This document shows positions 1 through 8,396 of a stretch of DNA of 64,000 nucleotides, piece after piece. This DNA is from Kitasatospora cinereorecta (GTDB lineage: Bacteria; Actinomycetota; Actinomycetes; Streptomycetales; Streptomycetaceae): positions 1,315,001 to 1,379,000 of the forward strand of contig NZ_JAMZDX010000001.1 of the NCBI RefSeq assembly GCF_024172095.1, given 5' to 3'. Both the position numbers and the translations under genes were made by a program. The notes under the pieces were generated by a model that was given only the letters and a program-made list of their open reading frames with translations, made no database searches and had not been told where the DNA came from. Numbering within the stretch: position 1 is the stretch's first letter; every line of letters starts with the position of its first letter.

Positions 1-227
1 TCGTCGGCAAGACCGTCGGCGAGGCCCAGGCCGTCCAGGAGGCCTTCCTGGAGCTCATGCAGAGCAAGGGCCAGGGCGAGGGCGACGAGGAGGTGCTGGA
101 GGACGCGGTCGCGTTCGCTGGCGTGTCCAAGTACCCGGCCCGGGTCAAGTGCGCCCTGCTGAGCTGGATGGCCTGGAAGGACGCCACCGCCAAGGCACTC
201 GGCCAGCAGCCCGCCATCAACGACTGA
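1..227 (+). CDS. sufU: SufU-type Fe-S cluster scaffold/sulfur-transfer protein (3' end only)
   Basis: Only the last 74 codons are in the window; the gene begins upstream. The visible tail has the YPARVKCALLSWMAWKDA segment typical of the C-terminus of SufU/NifU-like proteins, where the Cys is the last metal-ligand cysteine. In Gram-positive bacteria SufU accepts sulfur from the cysteine desulfurase SufS and passes it to the SufBCD scaffold in the cytoplasm. The downstream DUF59 gene starts 13 bases after the stop, so this is the end of a suf operon on the plus strand. The stop TGA is at 225-227. Identification rests on a short tail plus the neighbour, but both agree. Confidence 0.85.
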   Translation, partial: VGKTVGEAQAVQEAFLELMQSKGQGEGDEEVLEDAVAFAGVSKYPARVKCALLSWMAWKDATAKALGQQPAIND

Positions 228-240
228 ACGGACACAACCC

Positions 241-627
241 ATGAGTGACACCCCGGAGACCGGGGCCGTGGAGGCGGCCGAGGCCGCCGAGAGCGGCGTC
301 GGCTTCACCAGCGCGGGAACCGTGGCGGTCGAGGACCTCCGCGAGGCCCTGATGGACGTCGTCGACCCCGAGCTGGGCATCGACGTGGTCAACCTCGGCC
401 TGATCTACGGCATCCACATCGACGAGGGCGACGTCGCCACCGTCGACATGACGCTCACCTCGGCGGCCTGCCCGCTCACCGACGTCATCGAGGACCAGGC
501 CCGCACCGCCACCGACGGCCTGGTCAAGGACCTGCGGATCAACTGGGTCTGGATGCCGCCGTGGGGCCCGGACAAGATCACCGACGACGGCCGCGACCAG
601 CTGCGAGCCCTGGGCTTCAACGTCTGA
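241..627 (+). CDS. metal-sulfur cluster biosynthetic factor, DUF59/MIP18 family
   Basis: This 128-aa protein is a single DUF59 (SufT-like) domain: an acidic Ala/Glu-rich leader of about 25 residues, then REALMDVVDPELGIDVVNLG and the LTSAACPLTDVIEDQ segment carrying the conserved cysteine. Family members help assemble or deliver Fe-S clusters. It is the last gene of the suf operon, 13 bases behind sufU, and is followed at 638-687 by a strong terminator hairpin, which supports it being operon-terminal. The length is normal for the family. Confidence 0.9.
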   Translation: MSDTPETGAVEAAEAAESGVGFTSAGTVAVEDLREALMDVVDPELGIDVVNLGLIYGIHIDEGDVATVDMTLTSAACPLTDVIEDQARTATDGLVKDLRINWVWMPPWGPDKITDDGRDQLRALGFNV

Positions 628-637
628 GTCCGTCAAC

Positions 638-687
638 CCACTGCCGCGTGGACACCCCCTTCGGGGGAATGATCCACGCGGCAGTGG
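638..687 (+). terminator. nested hairpin terminator after the suf operon
   Basis: Perfect 15-bp arms at 638-652 and 673-687 enclose a second hairpin (CCCCC-TTC-GGGGG, 655-667). There is no U-tract, which is usual for high-GC actinobacterial terminators. It sits 11 bases after the DUF59 stop. Confidence 0.8.
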
Positions 688-742
688 CGTATCCGCGTAC
701 GCTCGGTGATGCTGGGCCCGCGACCGTCGAAGGAGCACCGAG

Positions 743-1399
743 ATGTCCGTTGCTGCGATCGCGCACCTGGTACTGCCGGACTCCCCGTACGCCATGTGGG
801 TCCGGGGCGAGCTGGACGACTTCCTGCACCTGCCCGAGGGGACTCGAGCCGAGGTCGTCGGGGGGGAGATCGTTGTGTCGCCGGCGCCGGTCTTCGCACA
901 CGGTGGGATCCTCTCGGACATCCAGGACGCCGTCGCCTTCGGGAGGTTCGCCGACCGGGACTTTCCCTGGCGGGCGGTGCAGGCGATCAATCTGAACCTT
1001 GCCGGGATCGGGGACGGCTACATCCCGGACATGGTCGTCGTCCAGGCCGAGATCGCCGCACAAAGCAGAGTCGACGACCTGGTCCACCTGCTGCCGCACC
1101 ACGTGGATCTGGTGATCGAGGTCACCTCTCAATCGAATGCGCACAACGACCGTGAGCCCGTCTTCGGTCGGCGCAGGCAGGCGACCAAGTGGAGCGGCTA
1201 CGCGCGTGAGGGGGTGCCGTACTACTTGCTCGTCGACCGGGACCCGAAGCGGCCCGGCGTCACCCTGTTCGGTGGGCCGGACCGCGAGGCGGGGACGTAC
1301 CGGACGCTCGAGGAGTGGAAGTTCGGTGAGGACGTCCGGCTGCCGGAGACGTTCGGGTTCGAGATCAGGACCGAGCTCTGGCGGCCCTGGTCGGACTGA
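743..1399 (+). CDS. Uma2 family (DUF820) PD-(D/E)XK nuclease-like protein
   Basis: This 218-aa protein shows the Uma2/DUF820 layout: a short N-terminal region, then GTRAEVVGGEIVVSPAP, the PDMVVVQAE segment with a conserved Asp, and LVIEVTSQSNAHND with the catalytic-type Glu/Ser. The fold is a restriction-endonuclease-like core, but the cellular role of this abundant Streptomyces family is unknown. The ATG at 743 has AAGGAG eight bases upstream. The gene is monocistronic and its last 35 bases overlap the end of the convergent MFS gene. Confidence 0.85.
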   Translation: MSVAAIAHLVLPDSPYAMWVRGELDDFLHLPEGTRAEVVGGEIVVSPAPVFAHGGILSDIQDAVAFGRFADRDFPWRAVQAINLNLAGIGDGYIPDMVVVQAEIAAQSRVDDLVHLLPHHVDLVIEVTSQSNAHNDREPVFGRRRQATKWSGYAREGVPYYLLVDRDPKRPGVTLFGGPDREAGTYRTLEEWKFGEDVRLPETFGFEIRTELWRPWSD

Positions 1400-2708
1400 G
1401 GACGGCGGCTGCCAGGCCGAGGCAGGCGAGGGCGGCGCAGGCGGCGAAGCCGCTGACGGCGGGCAGGAGGCCGTAGCGCTGGGTGAGGGCGCCGACGGCG
1501 ATGATGGGGGCCGAGGAGCCCAGGTAGACGATCACCCAGAGGGTGGAGAGTTCGCTGCCGCGGCGGGCCGGGTCCATCGCGGCGACCGCGCTGGTGAACA
1601 GGGAGCGGAAGGCCACGCCCTGGCAGATGCCGCCGAGGACGCTGCCGATGAAGAGCAGCGCCGGGGTGCCGGTGTACTGGGCGGTGACGACCAGGCCGAG
1701 GCCGGCGGCGAGGCCGGTCATGCCGAGGGCGACGACCACGCGGTCGGCGGTCGGCGGGACGAGCAGCTGGGCCGCGGCGGAGGAGCCGAGCAGCAGGGCG
1801 GCCACCACCGCGCCGGTGAGGTGCGAGGAGGTGTGCAGCAGCCGCGCGGAGAAGGCCGGGGCGAGCGCCAGGTAGACGCCGAAAACGCCGTACGAGACGA
1901 AGCCGGCGCCGGCGGCGAGCAGGAACTCGCGGCGGCCGGTGCGCGGCAGCCGCAGCCGCTGCGGGCGCAGGTGGGCCGGGGTGGTGATGCGCGGTGCCGA
2001 GGTGGGCGGTCGGACCGAGCCGGGCATCCGCGGGTGGACCAGGGCGAGCGGCAGGCAGAGGGCCAGCAGGCCGACGGCGTGCAGCAGGAACGGGGTGAGC
2101 AGCGGGTGCTCGCCGCCGGACAGGGTGGCGCCGACGATCGGGCCGAGAGCGACGCCGCCGGCCGAGCAGGCCAGGGTGAGCTTGGCGGCGAGGGTCGGGT
2201 GGTCGGGCAGCAGGTCGCCGAGGGCGGCTCCGGCGGCGCCGGTGGACAGGCCGACCGCGATGCCCTGGATCGCGCGTCCGGCGGCCAGCTGCCAGAAGCT
2301 GCCGGCGGTGGCGAAGACGGCGTCGCCGGCGGCGGCGAGGGCGACCGCGGGCAGGATCATCGCGCGCCGGCCGAGGTGGTCGGACCAGTGGCCGACCGCG
2401 GCCAGCACCGGGACCAGCGCGAACACGTAGATCGTGAAGAGGATCGTGGTGTCGAGCGCGGTCAGGCCGAGGCGCTGCTGCAGGACGGGATAGATCGGCG
2501 TGGCCAGGTTGGCGCCGATCAGAAGGAGGAGGAGGGCGCCGGCGACGAGGCCGACGCGGATGCCGCGCAGCGCGTTCCAGCGGCTGATCGCGGCGAGCTG
2601 GAGCTGCTTGCGTGGTGCGAGTTCCAGCGGGAGCAGGGCCTCCGACAGTCGGCGTCCGGCGTACTGAACCGTGGTCAGTCCGGAGCCGGCGGGGGAGAGG
2701 TCCGCCAT
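1365..2708 (-). CDS. major facilitator superfamily transporter
   Basis: This 447-aa integral membrane protein has about 12 hydrophobic helices starting near residue 50. The MFS loop 2-3 signature is visible as GHWSDHLGRRAMILPAVAL, and IQGIAVG follows in helix 4. The N-terminal 50 residues are cytoplasmic and precede helix 1 (GLVAGALLLLLIGANLA). Substrate is unknown; the architecture is that of a drug or metabolite exporter. The ATG at 2708 was chosen because CAGGAG lies just upstream. The open frame continues far upstream, but only as reading-frame shadow. The 3' end overlaps the Uma2 gene by 35 bp, convergently. Confidence 0.85.
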   Translation of the reverse strand: MADLSPAGSGLTTVQYAGRRLSEALLPLELAPRKQLQLAAISRWNALRGIRVGLVAGALLLLLIGANLATPIYPVLQQRLGLTALDTTILFTIYVFALVPVLAAVGHWSDHLGRRAMILPAVALAAAGDAVFATAGSFWQLAAGRAIQGIAVGLSTGAAGAALGDLLPDHPTLAAKLTLACSAGGVALGPIVGATLSGGEHPLLTPFLLHAVGLLALCLPLALVHPRMPGSVRPPTSAPRITTPAHLRPQRLRLPRTGRREFLLAAGAGFVSYGVFGVYLALAPAFSARLLHTSSHLTGAVVAALLLGSSAAAQLLVPPTADRVVVALGMTGLAAGLGLVVTAQYTGTPALLFIGSVLGGICQGVAFRSLFTSAVAAMDPARRGSELSTLWVIVYLGSSAPIIAVGALTQRYGLLPAVSGFAACAALACLGLAAAVLSPTRAARARS

Positions 2709-3035
2709 GGCAGGGGTCTCCTGTGGCCGGGCGCCACCGGACGGCCGGGCCCGGGGTCGTGGCGTGCGGCGAGGCCCGGATGGAGCGGGGTCGATGCGAT
2801 GCGGGGCCTCGTTGCCCCTGGTTGGAGGGGCGCGGGGTGGGCGCACCTGCCAAACGAAGGATACGTGCTCGCCGGGCCTTCCATTGCCAGAAGTGGGTGT
2901 GACCTCGGCGGCACGCCCCCACAGGCCGGGCGAGGCGGCGGCCCGGCCGATACGCTGAGTCGATGGGCCGACACGGATCGGCCCGGACGCAGTGCCCACG
3001 AGGTGCCCACAGCTACCACGGGAGATCGCGCAACG
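2709..3035. promoter_or_regulatory. divergent intergenic region with a short dyad
   Basis: These 327 bases separate the MFS gene (minus) from the 538-aa gene (plus), and no gene is visible in them. A perfect inverted repeat lies at 2965-2984 (GGGCCGA-N6-TCGGCCC), just downstream of a weak -10-like TACGCT near 2951. The dyad would fall in the 5' leader of the plus-strand gene and could be an operator or an mRNA hairpin. Nothing else stands out. Confidence 0.4.
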
Positions 3036-4652
3036 ATGGCCGGACGCAGCCGCTTCACCCCAGACAACCCGCCCGCGTCGGACGGTGGAGAGCCGCGCGA
3101 GGGTTTGCTGCCCGCCGATTTCGACCTGGCCGATCTGTACGGCGCGCAGAACGGGGACGACGAGGACCTCGACGACACGGCGGTCCTGGTGCCGCCGATC
3201 AGCCTGCCCCCGGAGGGTGAGCTGGCGGCCGCCGCACTGGCCGTCCCGCTGATCGACCGCGTGGTGAAGCTGGCCCGCTGGACCACCCCGCACCGCCCGG
3301 TGGACGAGCACGGGGACCTGACCGGCGAGGACCGCGAGGCGGCGGCCCGGGCGATCGGCCTGGCGCCCGCCGAGGGCGCGGTGGACGAGGAGGCGGTGGT
3401 CGAGGCGATGCGGGCCTGGGCGCTGGCCTGCGACCTGGACCTGGTGGAGACCGGCACCACCGCCGACGGCGAGCACGTGGCGATCCCGGGCCCGGACCTG
3501 GAGGCGGTCGAGCAGGGCGAGCCGGACACGGTGCTCGGCCTGTGGCTGGAGGCGGCGGGCCTGGTCCGGGAGCTGGCCGCCGAGGCGGACTCGATGGACC
3601 CGGAGGCCGAGGGCGGGGGCGAGGGCGAGGAGGCCGACGAGGACGGCCTGGCCGACGTGGAGGACGCCAGGGACGCCGCCGCCGAGCTGCTCGACGAGGC
3701 GCTGCAGGTGCTGTACGAGACCACCGCCTTCGCCGAGCCGGGCACCGAGACGGTGCCGCTGGGCGTGCTGGCGGCGCTGCTGGTCGTCCCGGAGGGCGAG
3801 GAGCCGGACGAGGAGATGCTCGGCGACATCACCGACGTGATGGTCTCGCTCGACCCGATGCTGGGCGACCTCGCCGAGCTCGGCCTGATGGAGCACCGTC
3901 CGATCGACCCAGAGCTGTTCGAGGAGGAAGAGGAGCCCGGCGAGCCGGCCGCCGACGAGGCCCCGCTCTCGGACGAGGACGCGGCCCGGTTCGGGACCGT
4001 CCGGCTCACCCCGCTCGGCCAGTACGCGATCCGGCAGTGGCTGCTGGACGAGGGGTACGACGCGCCGCTGGTCGGCGAGCTGGCCCAGGGCGCGGACGCC
4101 GAGGCCCTGCTGGCCGCGCTGGCCGAGAACGTCAACGTGCTGCCCGACCGCGAACTGCGGGCCTGGCTGGCCGACCGGGATCCGGTCGCCGCGGCCCGCG
4201 AGCTGCTGGCGGCCGCGCGCGGCCGGGACGCGGCCGGCCCGGTCCGCCGCCACTTCTGCGACATGGCCCTGGTGGAGCTCGGCGAGCCCGCCTCCGACGC
4301 GGTCCGCGAGGTGGTGGACGACCCGGAGCTGGGCGCCCTCGCCCGGGAGTGGCTGCGCGAGCGCGGCGCCGAGGTGGACGCGCCGGAGCGGTCGGCGGCG
4401 CTGTGGTGGGTGGTCGACTCGTTCGCCGCCGTGCTGCTCACCGGCCAGGGCGACGCCGCCCGGCTGCGCCGGGTGGTCGCGGAGCTGCCGGTGACCGACA
4501 ACCCGGCGAGCTACTTCGGCGAACTGTGGCGGGTGCCGCACCCCTACACCGCGGACATGCTGGAGGCGGTGGGGGAGCTGCACCTGGACCGGGGGGTCGC
4601 CAAGGAGGCGCGCAAGGCCGCGTTCAAGGCGAGATCGCAGCAGGGGCGGTAG
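3036..4652 (+). CDS. conserved hypothetical acidic protein, 538 aa
   Basis: I do not recognise a characterised family. The protein is soluble and very rich in Glu, Asp, Ala and Leu. Residues near 185-210 form a Gly/Glu low-complexity stretch, and another acidic patch (FEEEEEPGEP) lies near 290. The rest is predicted helical. The C-terminal third (RELLAAARGRDAAGPVRRHF onward) is compatible with HEAT-like or helical repeats, and FGTVRLTPLGQYAIRQWLL resembles the end of a winged helix. The ATG at 3036 has GGGAG about 11 bases upstream. It stands alone between two intergenic gaps. Confidence 0.7.
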   Translation: MAGRSRFTPDNPPASDGGEPREGLLPADFDLADLYGAQNGDDEDLDDTAVLVPPISLPPEGELAAAALAVPLIDRVVKLARWTTPHRPVDEHGDLTGEDREAAARAIGLAPAEGAVDEEAVVEAMRAWALACDLDLVETGTTADGEHVAIPGPDLEAVEQGEPDTVLGLWLEAAGLVRELAAEADSMDPEAEGGGEGEEADEDGLADVEDARDAAAELLDEALQVLYETTAFAEPGTETVPLGVLAALLVVPEGEEPDEEMLGDITDVMVSLDPMLGDLAELGLMEHRPIDPELFEEEEEPGEPAADEAPLSDEDAARFGTVRLTPLGQYAIRQWLLDEGYDAPLVGELAQGADAEALLAALAENVNVLPDRELRAWLADRDPVAAARELLAAARGRDAAGPVRRHFCDMALVELGEPASDAVREVVDDPELGALAREWLRERGAEVDAPERSAALWWVVDSFAAVLLTGQGDAARLRRVVAELPVTDNPASYFGELWRVPHPYTADMLEAVGELHLDRGVAKEARKAAFKARSQQGR

Positions 4653-4684
4653 CGGTCGGCCCGTGGCCCCGTACCGGGCACGGG

Positions 4685-5140
4685 CTACGGCAGGTCCAGT
4701 CGGCCGGACTCGGTGAAGGGGAAGAACGGGTTGTGGGCCAGCTCCCACAGGTGGCCGTCCGGGTCCTCGAAATAGCCGGAGTAGCCGCCCCAAGTGGTGG
4801 GGGTCGGCGGCTTGACCACGGTGGCCCCGGCCTTGACCGCGACCCGCAGCGCGGCGTCGACCAGCTCCGGGGACTCCAGGTTGACCGCCAGGGTGATGCC
4901 GCGGAAGGCCGGCTCGCCCCCGGCGGGGACGCCCGCGTCGGCGGCCAGCTCCTCGGCGGGGAAGAGGCCGAGCGCCGAGTCCGCGGTGCGGAACCAGACG
5001 ATCTCCGGGCTGGAGGCGCTCGAGCGCTCCCAGCCCAGCGCCTGGTAGAACGCCGCGCTGCGGGCGAGGTCGCTCACCCCGAGGGTGACGATGCTGATCC
5101 GGGCGGGGAACCGGTCGGGGCCGGCGTTGGTTGCTGTCAT
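4685..5140 (-). CDS. VOC superfamily (glyoxalase/bleomycin-resistance-like) protein
   Basis: This 151-aa protein carries one VOC module of two beta-alpha-beta-beta-beta units. ISIVTLGVSDLARSAAFYQALGWE opens the first, and WGGYSGYFEDPDGHLWELAHNPFF closes the second; the Glu of HLWELAHN is the usual metal ligand. Such proteins bind a divalent metal and act as glyoxalases, dioxygenases or antibiotic-binding proteins; the substrate cannot be told here. The ATG at 5140 gives the normal family length; a longer reading frame upstream is not protein-like. Confidence 0.85.
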   Translation of the reverse strand: MTATNAGPDRFPARISIVTLGVSDLARSAAFYQALGWERSSASSPEIVWFRTADSALGLFPAEELAADAGVPAGGEPAFRGITLAVNLESPELVDAALRVAVKAGATVVKPPTPTTWGGYSGYFEDPDGHLWELAHNPFFPFTESGRLDLP

Positions 5141-5223
5141 GGGCGTCAGCGTAGGGAAGGCTACCGACAGGCGCCCGGCGGCGCGGCCGGTCCGACCATC
5201 CGCCAACCGTACGAGGGAAGCTG

Positions 5224-6507
5224 ATGGCCCAGCAGGTGCCGGAGCCGTATCGTGGGGCGGGCGCGGTGCGGGTGGCATGGCAGGGGCCGGGCCAGCCGGC
5301 CGCCGAGTCGGAGCACGGTGAGTACCCGGGGGTGCGGCAGACGATGACGAGGCAGCGCACGAGCAGGCCCCAGGATCCCGACGGCTACTACGCCGACCAC
5401 GAGGCGCACCACCGCGAGGTGCTCGCGGACGCGGACTTCCCGGTGTTCGCCGTCGACCGGGGCCCGGTCGCGACCGGCGCGACCGTCGGTGACGGGGCGC
5501 ACGGTGAGGCGTACGCGCCGCTCGATGCTCCCGATGCCGGGCGGGACGCGCTGGCCGAGTACGAGGTCTTCAACGGCGAACTCGGCTGGGTCGAGGTCCG
5601 CTCCGGCGACTGGAGCTCGCTGCGCGGCCCCTACGTCACCGTCCGCACCTACCGGCCCGGCACCGAGCGGAGCGGACCGCTGCCCGAGCTGGAGGACGTG
5701 GTCGAGGACGAGCGCGACCGGGTCTACGAGCAGTTGGACGTCGACGAGGGCGACGGCCCCGGCCGGGTCCGGGCGCTGCGCGGCTGGATCACCGTGGAGG
5801 GCGAGCCCCGGGCGGTGCAGATCCACGAGGACCGCCGGGCCGACGGCGACACCGACGCGGTCTGGGCGGGCCGGCTGCGGATCGACGGGATCACCGTGAC
5901 GGTCACCGGCCGCGGGATCGCGCCCGGCGGCGTCGAGCTGCGCCGGATCGACGACTTCGAGCCGTACATCGCCGGACGCACCGCCCTGCTGCGCCAGCTG
6001 TCGCTCCGCCAGCGGGCCGGGAACGTCCCGATCGAGGAGCGGGTGCTGCCGCCGGTCGCCGGCCTGGAGGCGCACCGCGAGGTGGTCGAGTACAGCGTCG
6101 CCGAGGCGGCCGCGATGGAGGCCCAACTGCGGGTCGGGCGCACCCCGCGGCTGCCCCGCCGGCTCCGCGGCGAGGCCGGCGCGCTGCGCTGGGAGGCGGC
6201 CGTGCGGCAGCAGATGCGGCTCGCCTCGGAGAGCCGCGACGAGGCGACCGAGGCGGTCAGCGCCATGGTCAACCACCTGACCCGGCTCGCCCAGCACACC
6301 GAGTGGCTGCTCGGCACGCCCGAGGGCACCGCCGCCGTCGAGGAGGTGGTCCGCTACACCGTTTTCGCCAGCCAGGTGCCCAGCCTGCCCGCGCAGCGGG
6401 CCTGGGAGCGGCTCTGGTCGGGCGGCACCGGCGAGCTGCCGGGCGGCGGCGAGGACGCCTGGCTGACCGCCTGGGAGCAGTGGCGGGTGGAGCGTACCCA
6501 GCACTGA
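5224..6507 (+). CDS. conserved hypothetical protein, 427 aa
   Basis: No characterised domain is recognised. The protein is soluble, without signal peptide or membrane segments. Residues 125-245 read as a beta-rich region (RGWITVEGEPRAVQIHEDRR, RLRIDGITVTVTGRGIAPGG). The C-terminal third is helical and Ala/Arg/Glu-rich (LRWEAAVRQQMRLASESRDE). The ATG at 5224 follows GAGGGAAG at good spacing; an internal ATG at 5344 is the alternative start. It is divergent from the VOC gene and ends just before a long inverted repeat. Confidence 0.65.
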   Translation: MAQQVPEPYRGAGAVRVAWQGPGQPAAESEHGEYPGVRQTMTRQRTSRPQDPDGYYADHEAHHREVLADADFPVFAVDRGPVATGATVGDGAHGEAYAPLDAPDAGRDALAEYEVFNGELGWVEVRSGDWSSLRGPYVTVRTYRPGTERSGPLPELEDVVEDERDRVYEQLDVDEGDGPGRVRALRGWITVEGEPRAVQIHEDRRADGDTDAVWAGRLRIDGITVTVTGRGIAPGGVELRRIDDFEPYIAGRTALLRQLSLRQRAGNVPIEERVLPPVAGLEAHREVVEYSVAEAAAMEAQLRVGRTPRLPRRLRGEAGALRWEAAVRQQMRLASESRDEATEAVSAMVNHLTRLAQHTEWLLGTPEGTAAVEEVVRYTVFASQVPSLPAQRAWERLWSGGTGELPGGGEDAWLTAWEQWRVERTQH

Positions 6508-6543
6508 GACCGGGGGTGCAGATCGGCAGGGTGAGCAACCACC

Positions 6544-6647
6544 GGGGGCGCGGGGAACTGCGCGATGCGGAAGACGGGGGCGTGCACTCCGGAACGTTGC
6601 CGGGTGCACCATCTGCCCTGCCGCTGCGCGCAGTTCCCCGCGCCCCC
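6544..6647. terminator. long inverted repeat between convergent genes (hairpin family member 1)
   Basis: Perfect 21-bp arms lie at 6544-6564 and 6627-6647, with core GGGCGCGGGGAACTGCGCG and a 62-base loop. The loop has its own GTGCAC repeats. It lies between the 427-aa gene and pucR, which converge, so it probably terminates both. The same arm sequence recurs at 27486, 29828 and 34997. Confidence 0.7.
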
Positions 6648-6652
6648 AGTTG

Positions 6653-8263
6653 TCATTCGGGAGGCAGCCGCAGCTGGAGCATGGTCAGCAGCCGCTGTTG
6701 GGGCTGTGCCAGGTCGATGCCGGTGAGCTGTTCGGCGCGGCGGACGCGGTACCGCAGGGTGTTGGGGTGGATGTGCAGCGCGTCCGCGGCGACCCGGACC
6801 TCGCCGAGGGCGTCGAGCCAGGCGAGTACCGACTCGGCGAGCCGGGTGCCGTGCCGGCGGTCGTACTCGGCGAGGGCGGAGAGCCGCGGGTCGCGCAGTT
6901 CGCGGCGCTCCTGGAGCAGCGCCAGGACCTCGCTGACCAGCACGTCCGCCTGGACGTCGATCAGTGCGGCGACGTCCGGCACCACCCCGCCGCGGCCCAT
7001 CGCGTCCAGGATCCGGTCCGCCTGCGCCCGGGATCCGGGGACGTCGGCGAGGCCGTCGACGGTGGAGCCGATCGCCGCCCGCAGCGGGACGCCGAGGTGG
7101 TCGCGGGCCGCCTCGACCACCTCGTGGGCCCAGCTGCGCAGGGTGGCGGGGGGCAGGCCGGGCGGGAGTTCGGGGAGCAGGACGTAGACCCGGGAGTCGA
7201 TCGGGGCGAGCAGGGCGCTGCGGTGCCGGGCGGCGGTGTGGACCGAGATCAGGCCGGTGACCTCGGCGCGGGTGAGTTCGACGTCGCGGCCCTCGGCGCC
7301 GACGCCGGTGGCGGCGGTGTAGGCCAGGACGGTGGCCGGGCGGTGCAGGTCGAGGCCGAGGTGGGTGGCGAGCGACTGGGGGCCGGTGGAGCCCTCCAGC
7401 AGGCCGGTCAGCAGGGTCTGGGTCAGCCGGACGTCGGCGGACAGTTCGCGGCGCCGGCGGACCAGCTTGGCGGCGGCCACCCGGGCGGCGCCGACCAGGG
7501 CCTGTTCGGCGAGCGGCGCGAGCGGCTGGGAGCCCTCCTGGACCCAGATGGTGCCGAGCGGCTGGGCGCCGGCCCGGATGCCGATGGCGAGGCGGCGGCG
7601 GATGCCGAGTTCGGGGTGGGCGTCGATCTCGATCACGCTGTCGGAGGTGCGCAGGTGCTGGAAGACGCCCCACTCGCGGAGTTTGGAGAGGTACGGTTCG
7701 GGGCCCTGCCAGCCGAGGATGGACAGCCGGCGCAGGTCGTCCACCTCGTCGGAGTCGGCCGAGCGGGAGTAGGCGAGGACGCGGCTGGAGGTGTCCTCGA
7801 TCGAGACGATGCCGCCGGTGAGCACGGCCACGGTCTGGGCGAGCGAGAACAGGTCGCCGGCCATCAGTTCGGTGGTGTCGGGGGCGTCCGGGCCGGCCAG
7901 GATGGCGCGGGCGAGCGAGTCCAGGTGTTCCCAGCGGGTCTCCCGGCGCACCGAGAGCAGGGCCACCCCGGCCTCGGTGGCGGCCTCGCGCAGGGCGTCG
8001 GCCTGGCCGGGGCCGTCGAGCTTCACGGCGACGGCGGCGGCGCCCGCGCGGCCGGCGGCGCGCAGGGCGGGGAGGGCGGCGCGGCCGCGGGCGCCGATGG
8101 CGAGGACCAGTTCGCCGGCGGCGGCGGTCGGCGGGTCCTCGGGGTCGAGGATCGCCACGTCGCGGACCGGGACGTCCAGCCCGGCGGGGGCGGCCTGGAG
8201 CTCGACCAGGGGTTCGCCGAGCGACATCAGGAGCTGGCGCAGCGGCAGCCCGGCGGTGGCCAT
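6653..8263 (-). CDS. PucR family transcriptional regulator, probable regulator of proline catabolism
   Basis: This 536-aa protein has an N-terminal PucR-type sensory domain (about residues 10-140), a central GGDEF-like/CdaR-type region, and a C-terminal PucR helix-turn-helix (DALHIHPNTLRYRVRRAEQL, then a Leu-rich tail). PucR proteins usually activate catabolic operons in response to a metabolite. Two copies of a dyad motif flank its own -10 element, and a third copy lies upstream of the P5C dehydrogenase gene at 10340. I therefore infer that it controls proline use. The ATG at 8263 has GGAGGG just upstream. Confidence 0.9.
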   Translation of the reverse strand: MATAGLPLRQLLMSLGEPLVELQAAPAGLDVPVRDVAILDPEDPPTAAAGELVLAIGARGRAALPALRAAGRAGAAAVAVKLDGPGQADALREAATEAGVALLSVRRETRWEHLDSLARAILAGPDAPDTTELMAGDLFSLAQTVAVLTGGIVSIEDTSSRVLAYSRSADSDEVDDLRRLSILGWQGPEPYLSKLREWGVFQHLRTSDSVIEIDAHPELGIRRRLAIGIRAGAQPLGTIWVQEGSQPLAPLAEQALVGAARVAAAKLVRRRRELSADVRLTQTLLTGLLEGSTGPQSLATHLGLDLHRPATVLAYTAATGVGAEGRDVELTRAEVTGLISVHTAARHRSALLAPIDSRVYVLLPELPPGLPPATLRSWAHEVVEAARDHLGVPLRAAIGSTVDGLADVPGSRAQADRILDAMGRGGVVPDVAALIDVQADVLVSEVLALLQERRELRDPRLSALAEYDRRHGTRLAESVLAWLDALGEVRVAADALHIHPNTLRYRVRRAEQLTGIDLAQPQQRLLTMLQLRLPPE

Positions 8264-8278
8264 CGGCGCCCTCCTTCA

Positions 8279-8325
8279 TCCGGGCGGACAACGCCCTGGG
8301 CATGATTTTAGCCGGGCGGACAGCG
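8279..8325 (-). promoter_or_regulatory. pucR promoter with two copies of a dyad motif
   Basis: On the plus strand, TCCGGGCGGACAACG is at 8279-8293 and CCGGGCGGACAGCG at 8312-8325, 32 bases apart. Each has a TCCG-GG-CGGA dyad core (the second lacks the first T). Between them, on the minus strand, TAAAAT (8305-8310) is a good -10 hexamer for pucR. One site therefore overlaps the -35/-10 spacer and the other the start of transcription, an arrangement suited to autorepression. Confidence 0.55.
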
Positions 8326-8339
8326 TTCCTCCTGAATGG

Positions 8340-8372
8340 TTGACATCGACTATTCGGAGTCGGATAGTCGAT
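8340..8372 (+). promoter_or_regulatory. padR promoter with overlapping palindromic operator
   Basis: TTGACA (8340-8345) and GATAGT (8363-8368) are separated by 17 bases. A perfect inverted repeat ATCGACTAT-N10-ATAGTCGAT (8345-8353 and 8364-8372) occupies exactly the space between and over them. A PadR protein bound there would block RNA polymerase. PadR regulators are typically autorepressed from such dyads. Confidence 0.75.
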
Positions 8373-8396
8373 CCTGACTACAGAGAGAAGGTTCTC

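Noticed and set aside
1365-5360. A 1331-codon open frame on the minus strand running through the MFS gene and far upstream
   Set aside because: Only the 1365-2708 part reads as a protein family; the rest is antisense to the 538-aa gene and covers the VOC gene in another frame, a common high-GC shadow.
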